Source: Woeseiaceae bacterium (GTDB taxonomy: Bacteria > Pseudomonadota > Gammaproteobacteria > Steroidobacterales > Woeseiaceae). Taken from it: 64,000 nt of DNA. Below, piece by piece: positions 8,656 to 17,794 of the stretch. The DNA is taken from positions 62,001 through 126,000 of the forward strand of contig JANQPG010000107.1 of assembly GCA_028289545.1 (NCBI GenBank). Direction: 5' to 3'. Position 1 is the stretch's first letter, and each line of letters starts with the position of its first letter. A model generated the notes under the pieces. It saw only the letters and a program-made list of their open reading frames with translations. It ran no database searches and was not told the origin of the DNA. Both the position numbers and the translations under genes were made by a program.

Positions 8656-9925
8656 GATCGAGCGCCGCAGACGTATCGAGGCAAGGCTCGGTGGCCGGCA
8701 TCGCCGCGAGCGCTGGTTTCGCCTGCTCGGCATCACGGCCGTGGGGCTGGCGTTGTCGTTCCTCGTGCTGATCCTCGCCAATCTCGTCGGGGAAGGCGCC
8801 TCGGCCTTCACGCAAAGCAAGCTGGACCTACCGATCCGGTACGAGGTGACTGCTTCGCCCACGGGGGGGGCGCCGGACGTTCGTTACCCCGACGTGGATT
8901 ACGACGCGCTGGTCCTCGATGCTCTGGCCGGTTTGCTCGCGGTCGAGCCCGACAGGCAAATGCGGCGCGAGTTGCGGCAACTCGTGAGCATCGATGCGGG
9001 TTTTGTCGTTCGCGACAGCCTTGGGAGTGCGGAACAAGCGCCGGGTGCTCGCCTTACGGTTACTGTGCCGGCCTCGTCCAATGTCGACATGCTTGTCAAA
9101 GGCCAGCTGGATCGGTCATTGCCGGCGGTGCAGCGGCCTTTGAGCGATCGGCAAATTGCCTGGGTTGACACTCTGCGTGACTCGGGTGTGCTGGTGCGAC
9201 GCTTCAATACCGCCCTGTTTACCAACGGCGACTCCCGGGAGCCGGAGCTCGCCGGGATTCGCGGCGCGGTGGTTGGCTCGTTCTACATGCTGGCGGTGAC
9301 GCTGTTACTCGCGTTTCCGATCGGCGTGGCGACGGCCGTGTACCTGGAGGAGTTTGCGCCGCGAAACCGCTGGGCGGACGTTGTGGAAATCAGCATCAAC
9401 AACCTGGCGGCGGTGCCTTCCATCGTGTTTGGCCTGCTCGGGCTCGCCGTGTTTATCGACTGGCTGGGTTTTCCCCGTTCGGCGCCGCTGGTCGGCGGGT
9501 TTGTGCTTGCGCTTCTGACCTTGCCGGTTGTGATCATCTCTTCGCGGGCCGCGATACGCGGTGTTCCCGGCTCGATCCGAGAGGCCGCGCTCGGCGTGGG
9601 CGCATCGCGGATGCAGGTTGTGATGGATCACGTTCTCCCGCTCGCGCTGCCGGGTGTGCTCACCGGCACGATCATCGGCATGAGCAGAGCGCTGGGGGAA
9701 ACGGCGCCGCTGTTGATGATCGGCATGGTGGCGTTTATTGTCGACGTACCAACAGGTCTGGGAGACCCGGCGACGGCGCTGCCCGTGCAAATCTATTTGT
9801 GGTCCGACAGTCCGGAACGCGCGTTTGCCGAGCGCACTTCGGCCGCAATACTCGTGCTGCTGGGTTTCCTGTTGCTCATGAATCTCCTGGCCGTGTTGAT
9901 TCGGCGTAGAGTCGAAAACAAATAG
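8648..9925 (+). CDS. pstA: phosphate ABC transporter permease PstA (long form)
   Basis: PstA is the second permease subunit. The 425-residue product begins with a cytoplasmic basic stretch and one hydrophobic helix (about residues 27-47). A soluble periplasmic-type domain of about 130 residues follows, then the permease core from about residue 210, with the EAALGVGASRMQVV coupling motif. The N-terminal insertion resembles the DUF3333-type extension found in long PstA proteins; this assignment is from memory of the family, not a search. It overlaps pstC by eight bases and is followed by pstB after 40 bases. Confidence 0.94.
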   Translation: MSKIERRRRIEARLGGRHRRERWFRLLGITAVGLALSFLVLILANLVGEGASAFTQSKLDLPIRYEVTASPTGGAPDVRYPDVDYDALVLDALAGLLAVEPDRQMRRELRQLVSIDAGFVVRDSLGSAEQAPGARLTVTVPASSNVDMLVKGQLDRSLPAVQRPLSDRQIAWVDTLRDSGVLVRRFNTALFTNGDSREPELAGIRGAVVGSFYMLAVTLLLAFPIGVATAVYLEEFAPRNRWADVVEISINNLAAVPSIVFGLLGLAVFIDWLGFPRSAPLVGGFVLALLTLPVVIISSRAAIRGVPGSIREAALGVGASRMQVVMDHVLPLALPGVLTGTIIGMSRALGETAPLLMIGMVAFIVDVPTGLGDPATALPVQIYLWSDSPERAFAERTSAAILVLLGFLLLMNLLAVLIRRRVENK

Positions 9926-9965
9926 CGTCGAAAACGAATAACGGGACCGGGTACGGCAAAGCAAC

Positions 9966-10796
9966 ATGACCGCAAGCACTGACGAGACAGGCGCCGGGCC
10001 GCGCGAGGCAACAACCGGGCCGACGGCCGATGCAATCCGGGAAACGTGCATCGCAATACGCGAACTCGACGCCTGGTACGGCGATATTCATGCCTTGCGG
10101 TCGATCTCACTCGATATCGCTTACGGCGAGGTCATTGCGCTGATCGGCCCTTCAGGCTGCGGCAAGACCACCTTGTTACGCTGCCTGAATCGACTCAACG
10201 ACGAAGTCGAAGGGGCGCGGGTTGCGGGCAGCGTCAGGCTGGACGGACAGGAGATCTATGCGCGCCCGGTCGATCCGGTCGCGTTGCGGGCGCGGGTCGG
10301 CATGGTTTTTCAGAAACCGAACCCGTTTCCCAAAAGTATCTACGACAACGTGGCGTACGGTCCACGTATACACGGGCTTGCGACCGACAGGGCGCAGCTC
10401 GACGACATTGTCCATGTGAGCCTGGAGCGGGTCGGCCTCTTGAAAGAGGTTCGCGATCGCCTGGACGAACCCGGGACGGACCTGTCCGGGGGGCAACAGC
10501 AACGGTTGTGCATTGCCCGGACCATTGCAGTGGGTCCCGAGGTTATCCTCATGGACGAGCCGTGTTCGGCGCTCGATCCTATTGCGACCGCGCGCATAGA
10601 GGACCTGATCGACGAACTGGCGGAAGACTACGTCATCGTCATTGTCACGCACTCGATGCAGCAGGCGGCGCGGGTGTCCAGTCGTGTGGCCTACCTGAAT
10701 CACGGGAGCCTGATCGAAGTCGGGGAGACGAACCGCATATTCACGAACCCGCAACACAAGCTGACTGAGGATTACATTACCGGCCGCATTGGTTGA
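9966..10796 (+). CDS. pstB: phosphate ABC transporter ATP-binding protein
   Basis: PstB supplies ATP hydrolysis to the PstCA permease. The 276-residue sequence shows Walker [10 protein letters not shown] (residues 61-69), the Q-loop in [10 protein letters not shown], the ABC signature LSGGQQQR (from residue 173), Walker B VILMDEP and the switch histidine in IVTHSMQQA. The [20 protein letters not shown] stretch is specific to PstB. The N terminus is about 20 residues longer than usual and low in complexity, so an inner start is possible. It ends the pst operon; unlike E. coli there is no phoU downstream. Confidence 0.96.
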   Translation: MTASTDETGAGPREATTGPTADAIRETCIAIRELDAWYGDIHALRSISLDIAYGEVIALIGPSGCGKTTLLRCLNRLNDEVEGARVAGSVRLDGQEIYARPVDPVALRARVGMVFQKPNPFPKSIYDNVAYGPRIHGLATDRAQLDDIVHVSLERVGLLKEVRDRLDEPGTDLSGGQQQRLCIARTIAVGPEVILMDEPCSALDPIATARIEDLIDELAEDYVIVIVTHSMQQAARVSSRVAYLNHGSLIEVGETNRIFTNPQHKLTEDYITGRIG

Positions 10797-10800
10797 CGAG

Positions 10801-10819
10801 CCGCTGGTCGGGCCAGCGG
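10801..10819. terminator. hairpin between convergent pstB and yffB-type gene
   Basis: A perfect 7-bp stem, CCGCTGG against CCAGCGG, with a 5-base loop lies directly after the pstB stop and before the 3' end of the facing gene. There is no clean T-run right after it on either strand (a TTTT occurs 16 bases on). It may act as a bidirectional terminator or simply protect the mRNA ends. Confidence 0.35.
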
Positions 10820-10841
10820 AGGGATGTGCGGCGGTTTTGCT

Positions 10842-11195
10842 TCAGGCGAGTTTGTTCAGAAAATTGGCGAACCGCTGCTCGGAAAATCCGACGGCAAAGT
10901 AGGCGTCGTGTTCGAAAACCGGGCGTTTCATTAGCGTCGGTTGTTCGATCATCGTGGCAAACGCCTTGTTGCGGCCCATGTTCGCACGATCGACTTCCGG
11001 TATTTTTCTCCAGGTCAGGCTTTGTCGGTTGACGAGCTTTTCCCAGTCGATGCGTTCCGACCAGCGTTCGAGCATCTGGATGTCGAGGCCGTCGTCCCGG
11101 ACATCGTGAAAGCGAAAGTCGATGTTGTGTTCGGTGAGATACTTCTTCGCTTTGCGGCAGGTATCGCAGCTCTTGATTCCGTATACCGTCAGCAT
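10842..11195 (-). CDS. ArsC/Spx-family thioredoxin-fold protein, YffB type
   Basis: The 117-residue product belongs to the arsenate reductase-like/Spx family, with a CxxC at C10 and C13 in YGIKSCDTCRKA and the RPV segment KRPVFE near residue 90. Proteins called YffB are small reductase-like members without a firmly assigned substrate; they sit beside dapE or dapD in many gammaproteobacteria, as here next to dapD. A role in arsenate reduction is not implied by the sequence. The gene is 16 bases downstream of dapD on the same strand, so it is probably in the map-glnD-dapD transcription unit. Confidence 0.88.
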   Translation of the reverse strand: MLTVYGIKSCDTCRKAKKYLTEHNIDFRFHDVRDDGLDIQMLERWSERIDWEKLVNRQSLTWRKIPEVDRANMGRNKAFATMIEQPTLMKRPVFEHDAYFAVGFSEQRFANFLNKLA

Positions 11196-11211
11196 TGTCT
11201 GACCCTCGCCG

Positions 11212-12036
11212 CTATTTCGCTTCCCTGAGCAGATCGTTCAGGCTGGTTTTTGCGCGTGTTTTTGCGTCGACCCGTTTTACGATCACGGCGCAATAAAGCG
11301 AGTAGCTGCCGTCGCTGGAAGGCAGGCTGCCGGGCACGACCACGGATCCGGCGGGTATTCGGCCGTAGCTGATCTCACCGCTCTCGCGATCGTAGATTCG
11401 AGTGCTTTGGCCGATATAGACACCCATGGACAGTACAGCACCCTGTTCGACCACCACGCCTTCGACCACTTCCGAGCGGGCGCCGATGAAGCAGTCGTCC
11501 TCGATAATCGTCGGGCCTGCCTGCAGGGGTTCGAGCACTCCCCCGATACCCACGCCGCCCGACAGGTGCACGTTACGTCCTATTTGCGCGCAGCTGCCGA
11601 CCGTGGCCCAGGTGTCGACCATTGTGCCGCTGTCGATATACGCACCGATGTTGACGTAGCTCGGCATCAATACCACGTCGTTTGCCACGTAGGCGCCGCT
11701 GCGGACGATGGCGTCGGGAACAACGCGTACGCCGTCTTTTCGAAACTGCTCTTCATCGTAGCCCGCATACTTGAGCGGCACCTTGTCGAAGAAACGGCTG
11801 TAGCCGCCTTCCACCACGGCGTTGTCGTTGAGTCGGAAGCTCAACAGCACGGCTTTCTTGAGCCACTGGTTGACGCGCCACTCGCCGTCGACTTTTTCGG
11901 CGACGCGCGCCTCGCCGGTATTGAGCTTCGCCAGCGCCCCCTGCACGGTGGCTTCGAGCTTCGCCTGCCGTCCGGCGTCGTCGAGCCGGCCGCCGTGCTC
12001 GAAACCTTCGTCGATAATGTCAATGTCGCTCTGCAT
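11212..12036 (-). CDS. dapD: tetrahydrodipicolinate N-succinyltransferase
   Basis: DapD transfers succinyl from succinyl-CoA to tetrahydrodipicolinate, opening the succinylase branch of diaminopimelate synthesis. The 274-residue protein has a helical N-terminal domain and a left-handed beta-helix of hexapeptide repeats (about residues 105-235). Conserved stretches include [10 protein letters not shown]-like [23 protein letters not shown] and [13 protein letters not shown]. Length matches E. coli DapD (274). It follows glnD at 69 bases, the usual dapD-glnD-map neighbourhood. Confidence 0.96.
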   Translation of the reverse strand: MQSDIDIIDEGFEHGGRLDDAGRQAKLEATVQGALAKLNTGEARVAEKVDGEWRVNQWLKKAVLLSFRLNDNAVVEGGYSRFFDKVPLKYAGYDEEQFRKDGVRVVPDAIVRSGAYVANDVVLMPSYVNIGAYIDSGTMVDTWATVGSCAQIGRNVHLSGGVGIGGVLEPLQAGPTIIEDDCFIGARSEVVEGVVVEQGAVLSMGVYIGQSTRIYDRESGEISYGRIPAGSVVVPGSLPSSDGSYSLYCAVIVKRVDAKTRAKTSLNDLLREAK

Positions 12037-12105
12037 GTGCTGGATCCTCGGGGTTTGCGGTTGTGCTTTTTCTTGTTGCCCAATAAATGGCTTCTTGAAG
12101 GTCTA

Positions 12106-14757
12106 TCAGCTGCCCAGTCGCTCGACGATGGCCGTCCTGAGCTGCTCCCTGGCATTATCGTCGAGGCTCTTGCCGGACTCGTCGCTAATATAAAACACGT
12201 CCTCCGCGCGTTCGCCGATGGTCATGATTTTTGCCGTGTCGATATCGATGCCGCAGGCGATAAACGCCCGTCCGACTTTGCTCAACAGCCCTGGCCGGTC
12301 GGCTGCAACGAGCTCCATGACGGTCTTGTCGCGAACCGTGGCTCTTCCGAAGCTGACGCTGGTTGCGGTATCGAACATGCGCACCTGGCGTGGCGCTTTG
12401 CGCGTAACCTTGAGGACGTCGTCGTCGGTCCTCGTCAGCATTGTGGTCAAAGCCTGGCGGATCTTCTGCAGCCGCAGGTCGTCCGTTTCCATGTGCTTGT
12501 CCTGCTCCATGAGTACGTACGTGTCCAGGCTGTATTCGTTGTCGAGCGGAGTGATGCGAGCGTCCACAATATTCAGGCTCAGCTCATCCAGCACGGCCGT
12601 CGCGTGCGCAAACGTGCGGTGTGACCGGGGCGTATACAAAACGACGGCGACGCCTTCACCGTCGGGCTGACGTCTGAGATCGAGTAAGCCCGTATCGCTG
12701 CGGATATCGGCGGTCGTCAGCCAGCCCGTGTGCCAGGCGATCTCCTCGCTGCGGTGCCTCAAGTAGTAGTCGTCGTTGAACAGGCTCCAGACCTTTTCTA
12801 TCTCACTGTCCCGGTGACCCTGATGGCGCAGGATGGTTCGCACCTCTTCCTGAGTTTCGGTAATCAGCTGCTCGCGGTCGATCGGGTTTTCGAGCCCGCG
12901 CCGCAGCGCCCGGGAGGTCAGTGAATGCAAATCGCGGAACAGCGAAGCTTTCCACGAGTTCCAGAGTTTCGGGTTGGTGCCGCGCACGTCGGCCACCGTC
13001 AGAATGTAGAGATAATCGAGGTGACGCTGGTCGCCAACAACCTGCGCGAACTCGTGGATAACGTCGGGATCGCCAATGTCTTTTTTCTGTGCCGTTGTCG
13101 ACAAGGTCAGATGCTGGCGCACGAGCCAGGCGACGGTCCGCGCGTCGTAACGGCTCAAGCCGTGTTCGAGGCAGAAGGCTTCGGCGTCGACGGCGCCGAG
13201 TTCCGAATGATCGCCGCCACGGCCCTTCGCAATGTCGTGGAACAGCCCGGACAAGTAGGCAATCTCCGGTTTTTCCAGCGACTGCATGATGCGGCTGCAC
13301 TGCGGGAACTCGTCATCGAATCGCGACAACGCAAAGCGACGCAGGTTGCTGACCACAAACAGCGTGTGTTCGTCGACCGTATAGGCGTGAAACAGGTCGT
13401 ACTGCATGCGTCCGACGATTCGGCCGAACGCCGGTATATAAAGTCCCAGCACCCCGTACAGATTCATGCGCCGGAGTTCGTGCGTTACGCCGGCGGGCGC
13501 GCGCAGTATGGCAAGGAACAGTCTGTGGTTGCGCGGGTTTTGTCGGAACTCCTCGTCGATCAGATGCAGGTTGCGTTTGATGAGCCCAACCGTGTAGGCG
13601 CTGACGCCGCGAATTTCCGGGTTCTGTTGCAGCAGCAGGAAGAGTTCGAGCAAGGCCGAGGGTTCGTCGGCAAATACCTGATCGGATACGGTCTGAAGAA
13701 AACCGTTCTTGACCTGGAAACGCGAGTTGAGTGCTTCCGGCTCGGCGGCCGGGTCCATGAGTATGGCTTCCTCGAACAACTGCAGCAGCATTTCGTTGAG
13801 CCGCGAGAGTTCCATGACCGTGCGGTAATAGCGCTGCATCAGCTGCTCGACTGCGAGCGTGTAAGTGGCGTCCTCGTAGCCGAGCATGTTGGCCAGCTTG
13901 ATCTGATGGTCGAACAGCAGTCGGTCTTCGCGGCGTCCCGTCAGCACGTGCAGCGCGTAGCGCACTCGCCACAGGAACGCGCGACCCTCGCTGAGCCGCG
14001 CGAGCTGACCCGGGGTCAAAAACTCGTGCGCGACGAGTTCCTCGAGGGTTTGCACGTCGAAATGCCGTTTGGCAACCCAGCCGATCATCTGGATATCGCG
14101 CAGCCCGCCGGGACTCCCCTTGACGTTGGGCTCGAGTTTGTACGCCGTATCGTCGTAGCGGTGATGCCGCGCGATCTGTTCTTTGCGTTTCGCCTCGAAA
14201 AACTGATCCGACGGCCAGAGGTGCTCAGGTCCGGTCGCGGCCTGCATGTCGTCGAAGAGCGCGACGGGGCCCGCAAGGCTCCGGGACTCCATCAGCGTGG
14301 TCGCGACCGTCAGATCGGCGCGAGCCTCCGCCACGCACTCGTCGACGGTGCGGACGCTGTGGCCTATTTCGAGGCCGGCGTCCCACAAGGAGGTGACGAA
14401 GTCGGTCAACGCGGCTGCGCCGTTCTCGTCGGGTTGCTCGGAGACGAGCACCATGACGTCCACGTCGGAGTGCGGGTGCAGCTCGCCGCGCCCGTAGCCG
14501 CCGACGGCGATCAGCGCCGAGGTCCGCTCGAGCGGCTGCATGTGACGGTGCCACAGATACAGCAGCGCATTGTCGACAAGCGTGGACCGCAGGCACACGA
14601 GATCGACGACAGACGCGCCGTCCACAAAACGCTGCTTGAGCGCTTCGTCCGCCTTTGCAAGCGCCTCCCGGCAGTTGCCGGATTCGAGGCAGTCGAGGAA
14701 CTCGGCGAGCGTCGGGTCCTCAGACCGTGTGGTGGTCGCGGAGAGCGATTCGGACAT
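12106..14757 (-). CDS. glnD: bifunctional uridylyltransferase/uridylyl-removing enzyme GlnD
   Basis: GlnD adds or removes UMP on the PII proteins in response to glutamine, and so sets nitrogen assimilation. The ATG at 14757 gives 883 residues (E. coli 890). Domain order is: nucleotidyltransferase with GGYGRGELHPHSDVD (D98 and D100 as metal ligands), linker helices, an HD domain with FHDIAKGRGGDHS, and two C-terminal ACT domains (from about residue 690). The open frame continues upstream into map in another frame and should not be included. Start and stop share one base with map (TGATG), implying coupling. Confidence 0.96.
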   Translation of the reverse strand: MSESLSATTTRSEDPTLAEFLDCLESGNCREALAKADEALKQRFVDGASVVDLVCLRSTLVDNALLYLWHRHMQPLERTSALIAVGGYGRGELHPHSDVDVMVLVSEQPDENGAAALTDFVTSLWDAGLEIGHSVRTVDECVAEARADLTVATTLMESRSLAGPVALFDDMQAATGPEHLWPSDQFFEAKRKEQIARHHRYDDTAYKLEPNVKGSPGGLRDIQMIGWVAKRHFDVQTLEELVAHEFLTPGQLARLSEGRAFLWRVRYALHVLTGRREDRLLFDHQIKLANMLGYEDATYTLAVEQLMQRYYRTVMELSRLNEMLLQLFEEAILMDPAAEPEALNSRFQVKNGFLQTVSDQVFADEPSALLELFLLLQQNPEIRGVSAYTVGLIKRNLHLIDEEFRQNPRNHRLFLAILRAPAGVTHELRRMNLYGVLGLYIPAFGRIVGRMQYDLFHAYTVDEHTLFVVSNLRRFALSRFDDEFPQCSRIMQSLEKPEIAYLSGLFHDIAKGRGGDHSELGAVDAEAFCLEHGLSRYDARTVAWLVRQHLTLSTTAQKKDIGDPDVIHEFAQVVGDQRHLDYLYILTVADVRGTNPKLWNSWKASLFRDLHSLTSRALRRGLENPIDREQLITETQEEVRTILRHQGHRDSEIEKVWSLFNDDYYLRHRSEEIAWHTGWLTTADIRSDTGLLDLRRQPDGEGVAVVLYTPRSHRTFAHATAVLDELSLNIVDARITPLDNEYSLDTYVLMEQDKHMETDDLRLQKIRQALTTMLTRTDDDVLKVTRKAPRQVRMFDTATSVSFGRATVRDKTVMELVAADRPGLLSKVGRAFIACGIDIDTAKIMTIGERAEDVFYISDESGKSLDDNAREQLRTAIVERLGS

Positions 14758-15527
14758 CAAGCGCCACGATCCAGGGCGCCGAGCGTAAGGACCTCGTAGC
14801 CGTCTTCGGTGATCAGCACCGTGTGCTCCCACTGGGCGGACAGGCTGTGATCCTTCGTGACCACGGTCCAACCGTCGCGCAAGAGCTTCACGTCCGCCCG
14901 CCCGGCGTTGACCATGGGCTCGACCGTCAGGGTCATTCCCGCTTTGAGTTCCATGCCCGTGCCGCGCGTACCGTAGTGCAGCACCTGCGGGTCTTCGTGA
15001 AAGCCCCGGCCGATGCCGTGGCCGCAATATTCACGCACGACGGAGAAGCGGTTTTTTTCGACGTGTTTCTGTATTGCGGCACCGATGTCGCCGAGCTGCT
15101 TCCCGGGCTTCAGCTCCTCGATACCCAGCCACATACTCTCCTTGGCAATGGCGGCGAGCCTTTCGGCCTGAATACCGGCCTTGCCGACGAGGAACATGCG
15201 GCTGGTGTCGCCGTGGTAACCGTCCTTGATGACCGTGACGTCGATATTGACGGCGTCGCCGGATTTCAGCTTCTTTTCACCCGGAATGCCGTGGCAAACC
15301 ACATGATTCACCGAGGTGCAGATGGATTTCGGGAAGCCTCGATAGTTGAGCGGGGCGGGTATCGCGTCCTGTTGCTCGGTGATATATCGATGAGCAATCT
15401 GATTCAGTTCGTCCGTGCTGACGCCGGGCTTGACATATTCTCCAATCATATCAAGCACTTCCGCGGCAAGTCGGCCGGCGACGCGCATTTTTTCCTGCTC
15501 TTCTGGGGATTTGATTTGTACCGTCAT
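14757..15527 (-). CDS. map: type I methionine aminopeptidase
   Basis: Map removes the initiator methionine from nascent proteins. The ATG at 15527 gives 256 residues starting MTVQIKSPEEQEKMRVAG, the classic Map opening; an upstream in-frame start at 15629 would add an implausible 34 residues overlapping the rpsB promoter. The metal-binding acidic residues lie in DAVNIDVTVIKDGYHGDTSR, with HGIGRGFHEDP and the final E in EPMVNAG. It diverges from rpsB, as in E. coli, and leads the minus-strand unit map-glnD-dapD. Confidence 0.96.
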   Translation of the reverse strand: MTVQIKSPEEQEKMRVAGRLAAEVLDMIGEYVKPGVSTDELNQIAHRYITEQQDAIPAPLNYRGFPKSICTSVNHVVCHGIPGEKKLKSGDAVNIDVTVIKDGYHGDTSRMFLVGKAGIQAERLAAIAKESMWLGIEELKPGKQLGDIGAAIQKHVEKNRFSVVREYCGHGIGRGFHEDPQVLHYGTRGTGMELKAGMTLTVEPMVNAGRADVKLLRDGWTVVTKDHSLSAQWEHTVLITEDGYEVLTLGALDRGA

Positions 15528-15581
15528 TCCGTGCCTGGCGTTCCTGTTGCCGTAGTTGCGAAAAATCCTTAGGTTTTCACA

Positions 15582-15610
15582 TTGTTGCTTGCAGCCGGCT
15601 ATGGTATAAA
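15582..15610 (+). promoter_or_regulatory. sigma-70 type promoter of rpsB
   Basis: TTGTTG (15582-15587) and TATAAA (15605-15610) are separated by 17 bases. The -10 is followed directly by a GC-only stretch (gcgcgcgccc), the type of discriminator found in stringently controlled ribosomal promoters. It lies about 115 bases before rpsB, leaving room for a leader. Confidence 0.68.
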
Positions 15611-15639
15611 GCGCGCGCCCTAGAGGCAACGACTACACA

Positions 15640-15701
15640 CGCATACCGTCACAGAGCACTGGGTGCCCCACCTGAAAAGGGGTTGTGCAATGGGGTATGC
15701 G
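15640..15701 (+). ncRNA. structured rpsB leader (probable S2 autoregulatory element)
   Basis: The leader between promoter and rpsB can fold. An outer 8-bp perfect stem pairs CGCATACC (15640-15647) with GGTATGCG (15694-15701). Inside it GCAC (15656-15659) pairs with GTGC (15685-15688) and CCCC (15666-15669) with GGGG (15679-15682). The Shine-Dalgarno CCCGGAG follows at 15711. In E. coli the same interval (t44/tff) is part of the rpsB leader and S2 represses its own operon; the position and nested stems fit that role, but the function here is inferred. Confidence 0.55.
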
Positions 15702-15725
15702 GAGGCTTAACCCGGAGAAACAACA

Positions 15726-16733
15726 ATGGCAGACGTATCTATGCGCCAGATGCTAGAGGCTGGCGTGCATTTTGGGCATCAGACCCGCTACTGGAACCCG
15801 AAGATGGCCCCGTACATCTTCGGCGAACGTAACAAAATCCACATCATCAATCTCGAGAAGAGCGTGCCGCTCGCTCGCGAGGCGTGCGCGTTCGTCAAGG
15901 CGACCGTCGCCGACGGCGGCACGGTGCTGTTCGTCGGCACCAAGCGCGCCGCCAGGGAGGCGATTCGCGCCGAAGCGGACCGCGCCGAGATGCCGTTCGT
16001 CAGCCAGCGCTGGCTCGGCGGCATGCTGACGAACTACAAAACGATCCGACAGTCCGTCAAACGCCTCATGGCGCTTGAAGAAATGGCCGAGGAGGGCGGC
16101 TTCGACGGCCTGACCAAGAAGGAAATTCTCGGTCTGACCCGCGAGCGCGAAAAGCTCGAGAAAAGCCTGGGCGGCATCAAGGCCATGAAGTCGCTGCCCG
16201 ACGTCATGTTTGTCGTCGACGTCGATCACGAAGACATTGCGATCCGCGAGGCTCAGAAGCTCGGCATCCCCGTGGTTGCCGTGGTGGACACGAACTGCTC
16301 GCCGGAAGGCGTCGACTACGTGATCCCGGGTAACGACGACGCAATGCGCGCCATCCAGCTGTATGCGGCAATGGTTGCCGACGCCGTCGTCGACGGCAGA
16401 GCGTCGCTGCCCGAGGTGGCTCTGGGCGAAGACGAGTTCGTCGAGCTGGACAGCGAGGGCAACGTCAAGAAGGCGCCGTCCCGCAAGAAAGCCGCCAAGA
16501 AGACGGCGCGCAAGGCGCCGCGTAAGGCGGCGCCCAAGAAGGAAGCGGACAAGCCCCAGGCGGACAAGAAAGACGCCGACAAGCAAGACGCCGACAAAGC
16601 GGATGCCGACAAAAAAGCAGCCGGAGAGCCTGCGGCCGAAGCCGCTCAGGCCGCGGACGCTTCCGCCGAAGCGAAGACGGATGCGCCTGCAGCGGAGGAC
16701 GCTGAGGCGCCAGCGGCCAAGGACGCGGAATAG
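15726..16733 (+). CDS. rpsB: 30S ribosomal protein S2 with long charged C-terminal tail
   Basis: S2 joins the small subunit at the head-body neck with S1. The core (residues 1 to about 230) is canonical, with [19 protein letters not shown], the [13 protein letters not shown] stretch and [13 protein letters not shown]. Usual length is about 240; here the protein has 335 residues. The extra tail begins near residue 231. Residues 248-274 are Lys/Arg/Ala-rich, 275-299 contain repeated D-A-D-K units, and 300-335 are Ala/Glu/Asp-rich. The tail is in frame and ends with a normal stop, so it is not a frameshift artefact by appearance. tsf follows 82 bases on. Confidence 0.97.
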   Translation: MADVSMRQMLEAGVHFGHQTRYWNPKMAPYIFGERNKIHIINLEKSVPLAREACAFVKATVADGGTVLFVGTKRAAREAIRAEADRAEMPFVSQRWLGGMLTNYKTIRQSVKRLMALEEMAEEGGFDGLTKKEILGLTREREKLEKSLGGIKAMKSLPDVMFVVDVDHEDIAIREAQKLGIPVVAVVDTNCSPEGVDYVIPGNDDAMRAIQLYAAMVADAVVDGRASLPEVALGEDEFVELDSEGNVKKAPSRKKAAKKTARKAPRKAAPKKEADKPQADKKDADKQDADKADADKKAAGEPAAEAAQAADASAEAKTDAPAAEDAEAPAAKDAE

Positions 16734-16815
16734 CGCGTCGGCCGGACTATCGGGCCGTGACCTGCCAGTGGCGGGGCGGCCCTGCATCTACCGAACATTT
16801 AAGAGGACATGAGAA

Positions 16816-17691
16816 ATGGCAGTCACGGCTTCCATGGTGAAAGAACTGCGTGAGCGTACCGGTGCCGGCATGATGGAATGCAAAAAGGCGCTGGTCGAGA
16901 CCGGCGGCGATCTGGACGCGGCCGCGGAGCTCTTGCGCAAGTCCGGCCAGGCCAAGGCGGACAAGAAAGCGGGACGGGTCGCGGCTGACGGCCGCGTCGT
17001 GATCGTGCACGAGGGCAACCGGGCGGTCATCCTCGAGGTGAATTCCGAAACCGACTTTGTGGCCAAGGACGAAAACTTCGTGTCATTCGCGGAAGCGGTT
17101 GCCGCGGCGGCTGTCGCCGCCGGCGCTGCGTCGGTTGACGATCTGGCGGACGCCACGCTGGCCGACGGACGTACGGTCGAGGCGGCCCGCACCGAACTCG
17201 TGAGCAAGGTTGGCGAGAACATCAGCGTGCGGCGGCTGACCGCCGTCGATACGGACGGCACGATCGGTTACTACACCCACGGAGCTAAAATCGGCGCGAT
17301 CGTGGCGCTCGACGGCGGAGACGAGGCGCTTGCGCGCGACGTCGCCATGCACGTGGCGGCGATCAACCCAACCTGCATCGACGAAGACGGCGTGCCGGCC
17401 GAAGTGCTCGAAAAGGAACGCAGGATCCTGACCGAGCAGGCACAGGAATCCGGCAAGCCGGCTGAGATCATCGAAAAAATGATCGGCGGCCGCATCGCCA
17501 AGTTTCTCAAGGAAATCACGCTCGTCGGGCAGCCTTTCGTCAAGGATCCCGACGTGACCGTCGGCAAACTGCTCTCCAGCAGCGGCGCCAAGGCGACGGA
17601 GTTTGTCCGCTACGAAGTCGGCGAGGGTATCGAGAAAAAGGCCGACAACTTTGTCGAGGAAGTCATGGCGCAGGTCAAAGGCGCCAGTTGA
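16816..17691 (+). CDS. tsf: elongation factor Ts
   Basis: EF-Ts exchanges GDP for GTP on EF-Tu. The 291-residue protein has the UBA-like N-terminal module with [16 protein letters not shown], then the core domain with [14 protein letters not shown] (the TDFVA loop contacts EF-Tu) and the C-terminal dimerisation module. The gene has a good Shine-Dalgarno (AAGAGGA) eight or so bases before ATG. Between rpsB and tsf a short hairpin (CGGCC at 16739, GGCCG at 16753) without a T-run may modulate read-through. Confidence 0.97.
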   Translation: MAVTASMVKELRERTGAGMMECKKALVETGGDLDAAAELLRKSGQAKADKKAGRVAADGRVVIVHEGNRAVILEVNSETDFVAKDENFVSFAEAVAAAAVAAGAASVDDLADATLADGRTVEAARTELVSKVGENISVRRLTAVDTDGTIGYYTHGAKIGAIVALDGGDEALARDVAMHVAAINPTCIDEDGVPAEVLEKERRILTEQAQESGKPAEIIEKMIGGRIAKFLKEITLVGQPFVKDPDVTVGKLLSSSGAKATEFVRYEVGEGIEKKADNFVEEVMAQVKGAS

Positions 17692-17725
17692 TTCCGCGGA
17701 CGAAGCAGGCGTACGGCCGGAATGC

Positions 17726-17754
17726 TTGATCGTGGCTTCAGGATTCGTGATAAA
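17726..17754 (+). promoter_or_regulatory. candidate sigma-70 promoter of pyrH
   Basis: TTGATC (17726-17731) and GATAAA (17749-17754) are spaced by 17 bases and lie 40 bases before the pyrH ATG. The segment is clearly more A/T-rich than the flanking genes. It would let pyrH and frr be expressed separately from rpsB-tsf. Confidence 0.5.
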
Positions 17755-17794
17755 CTCCTGAAATAAAAGAAATTTCGGCTTGCAGGGATTGACT

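Noticed and set aside
12925-14799. 624-codon open frame on the plus strand opposite glnD
   Set aside because: Antisense to a canonical gene; composition is Arg/Gln-rich without domain structure. The same holds for similar long frames opposite phoB/tsaB, phoR, rseP, lpxB and recJ.
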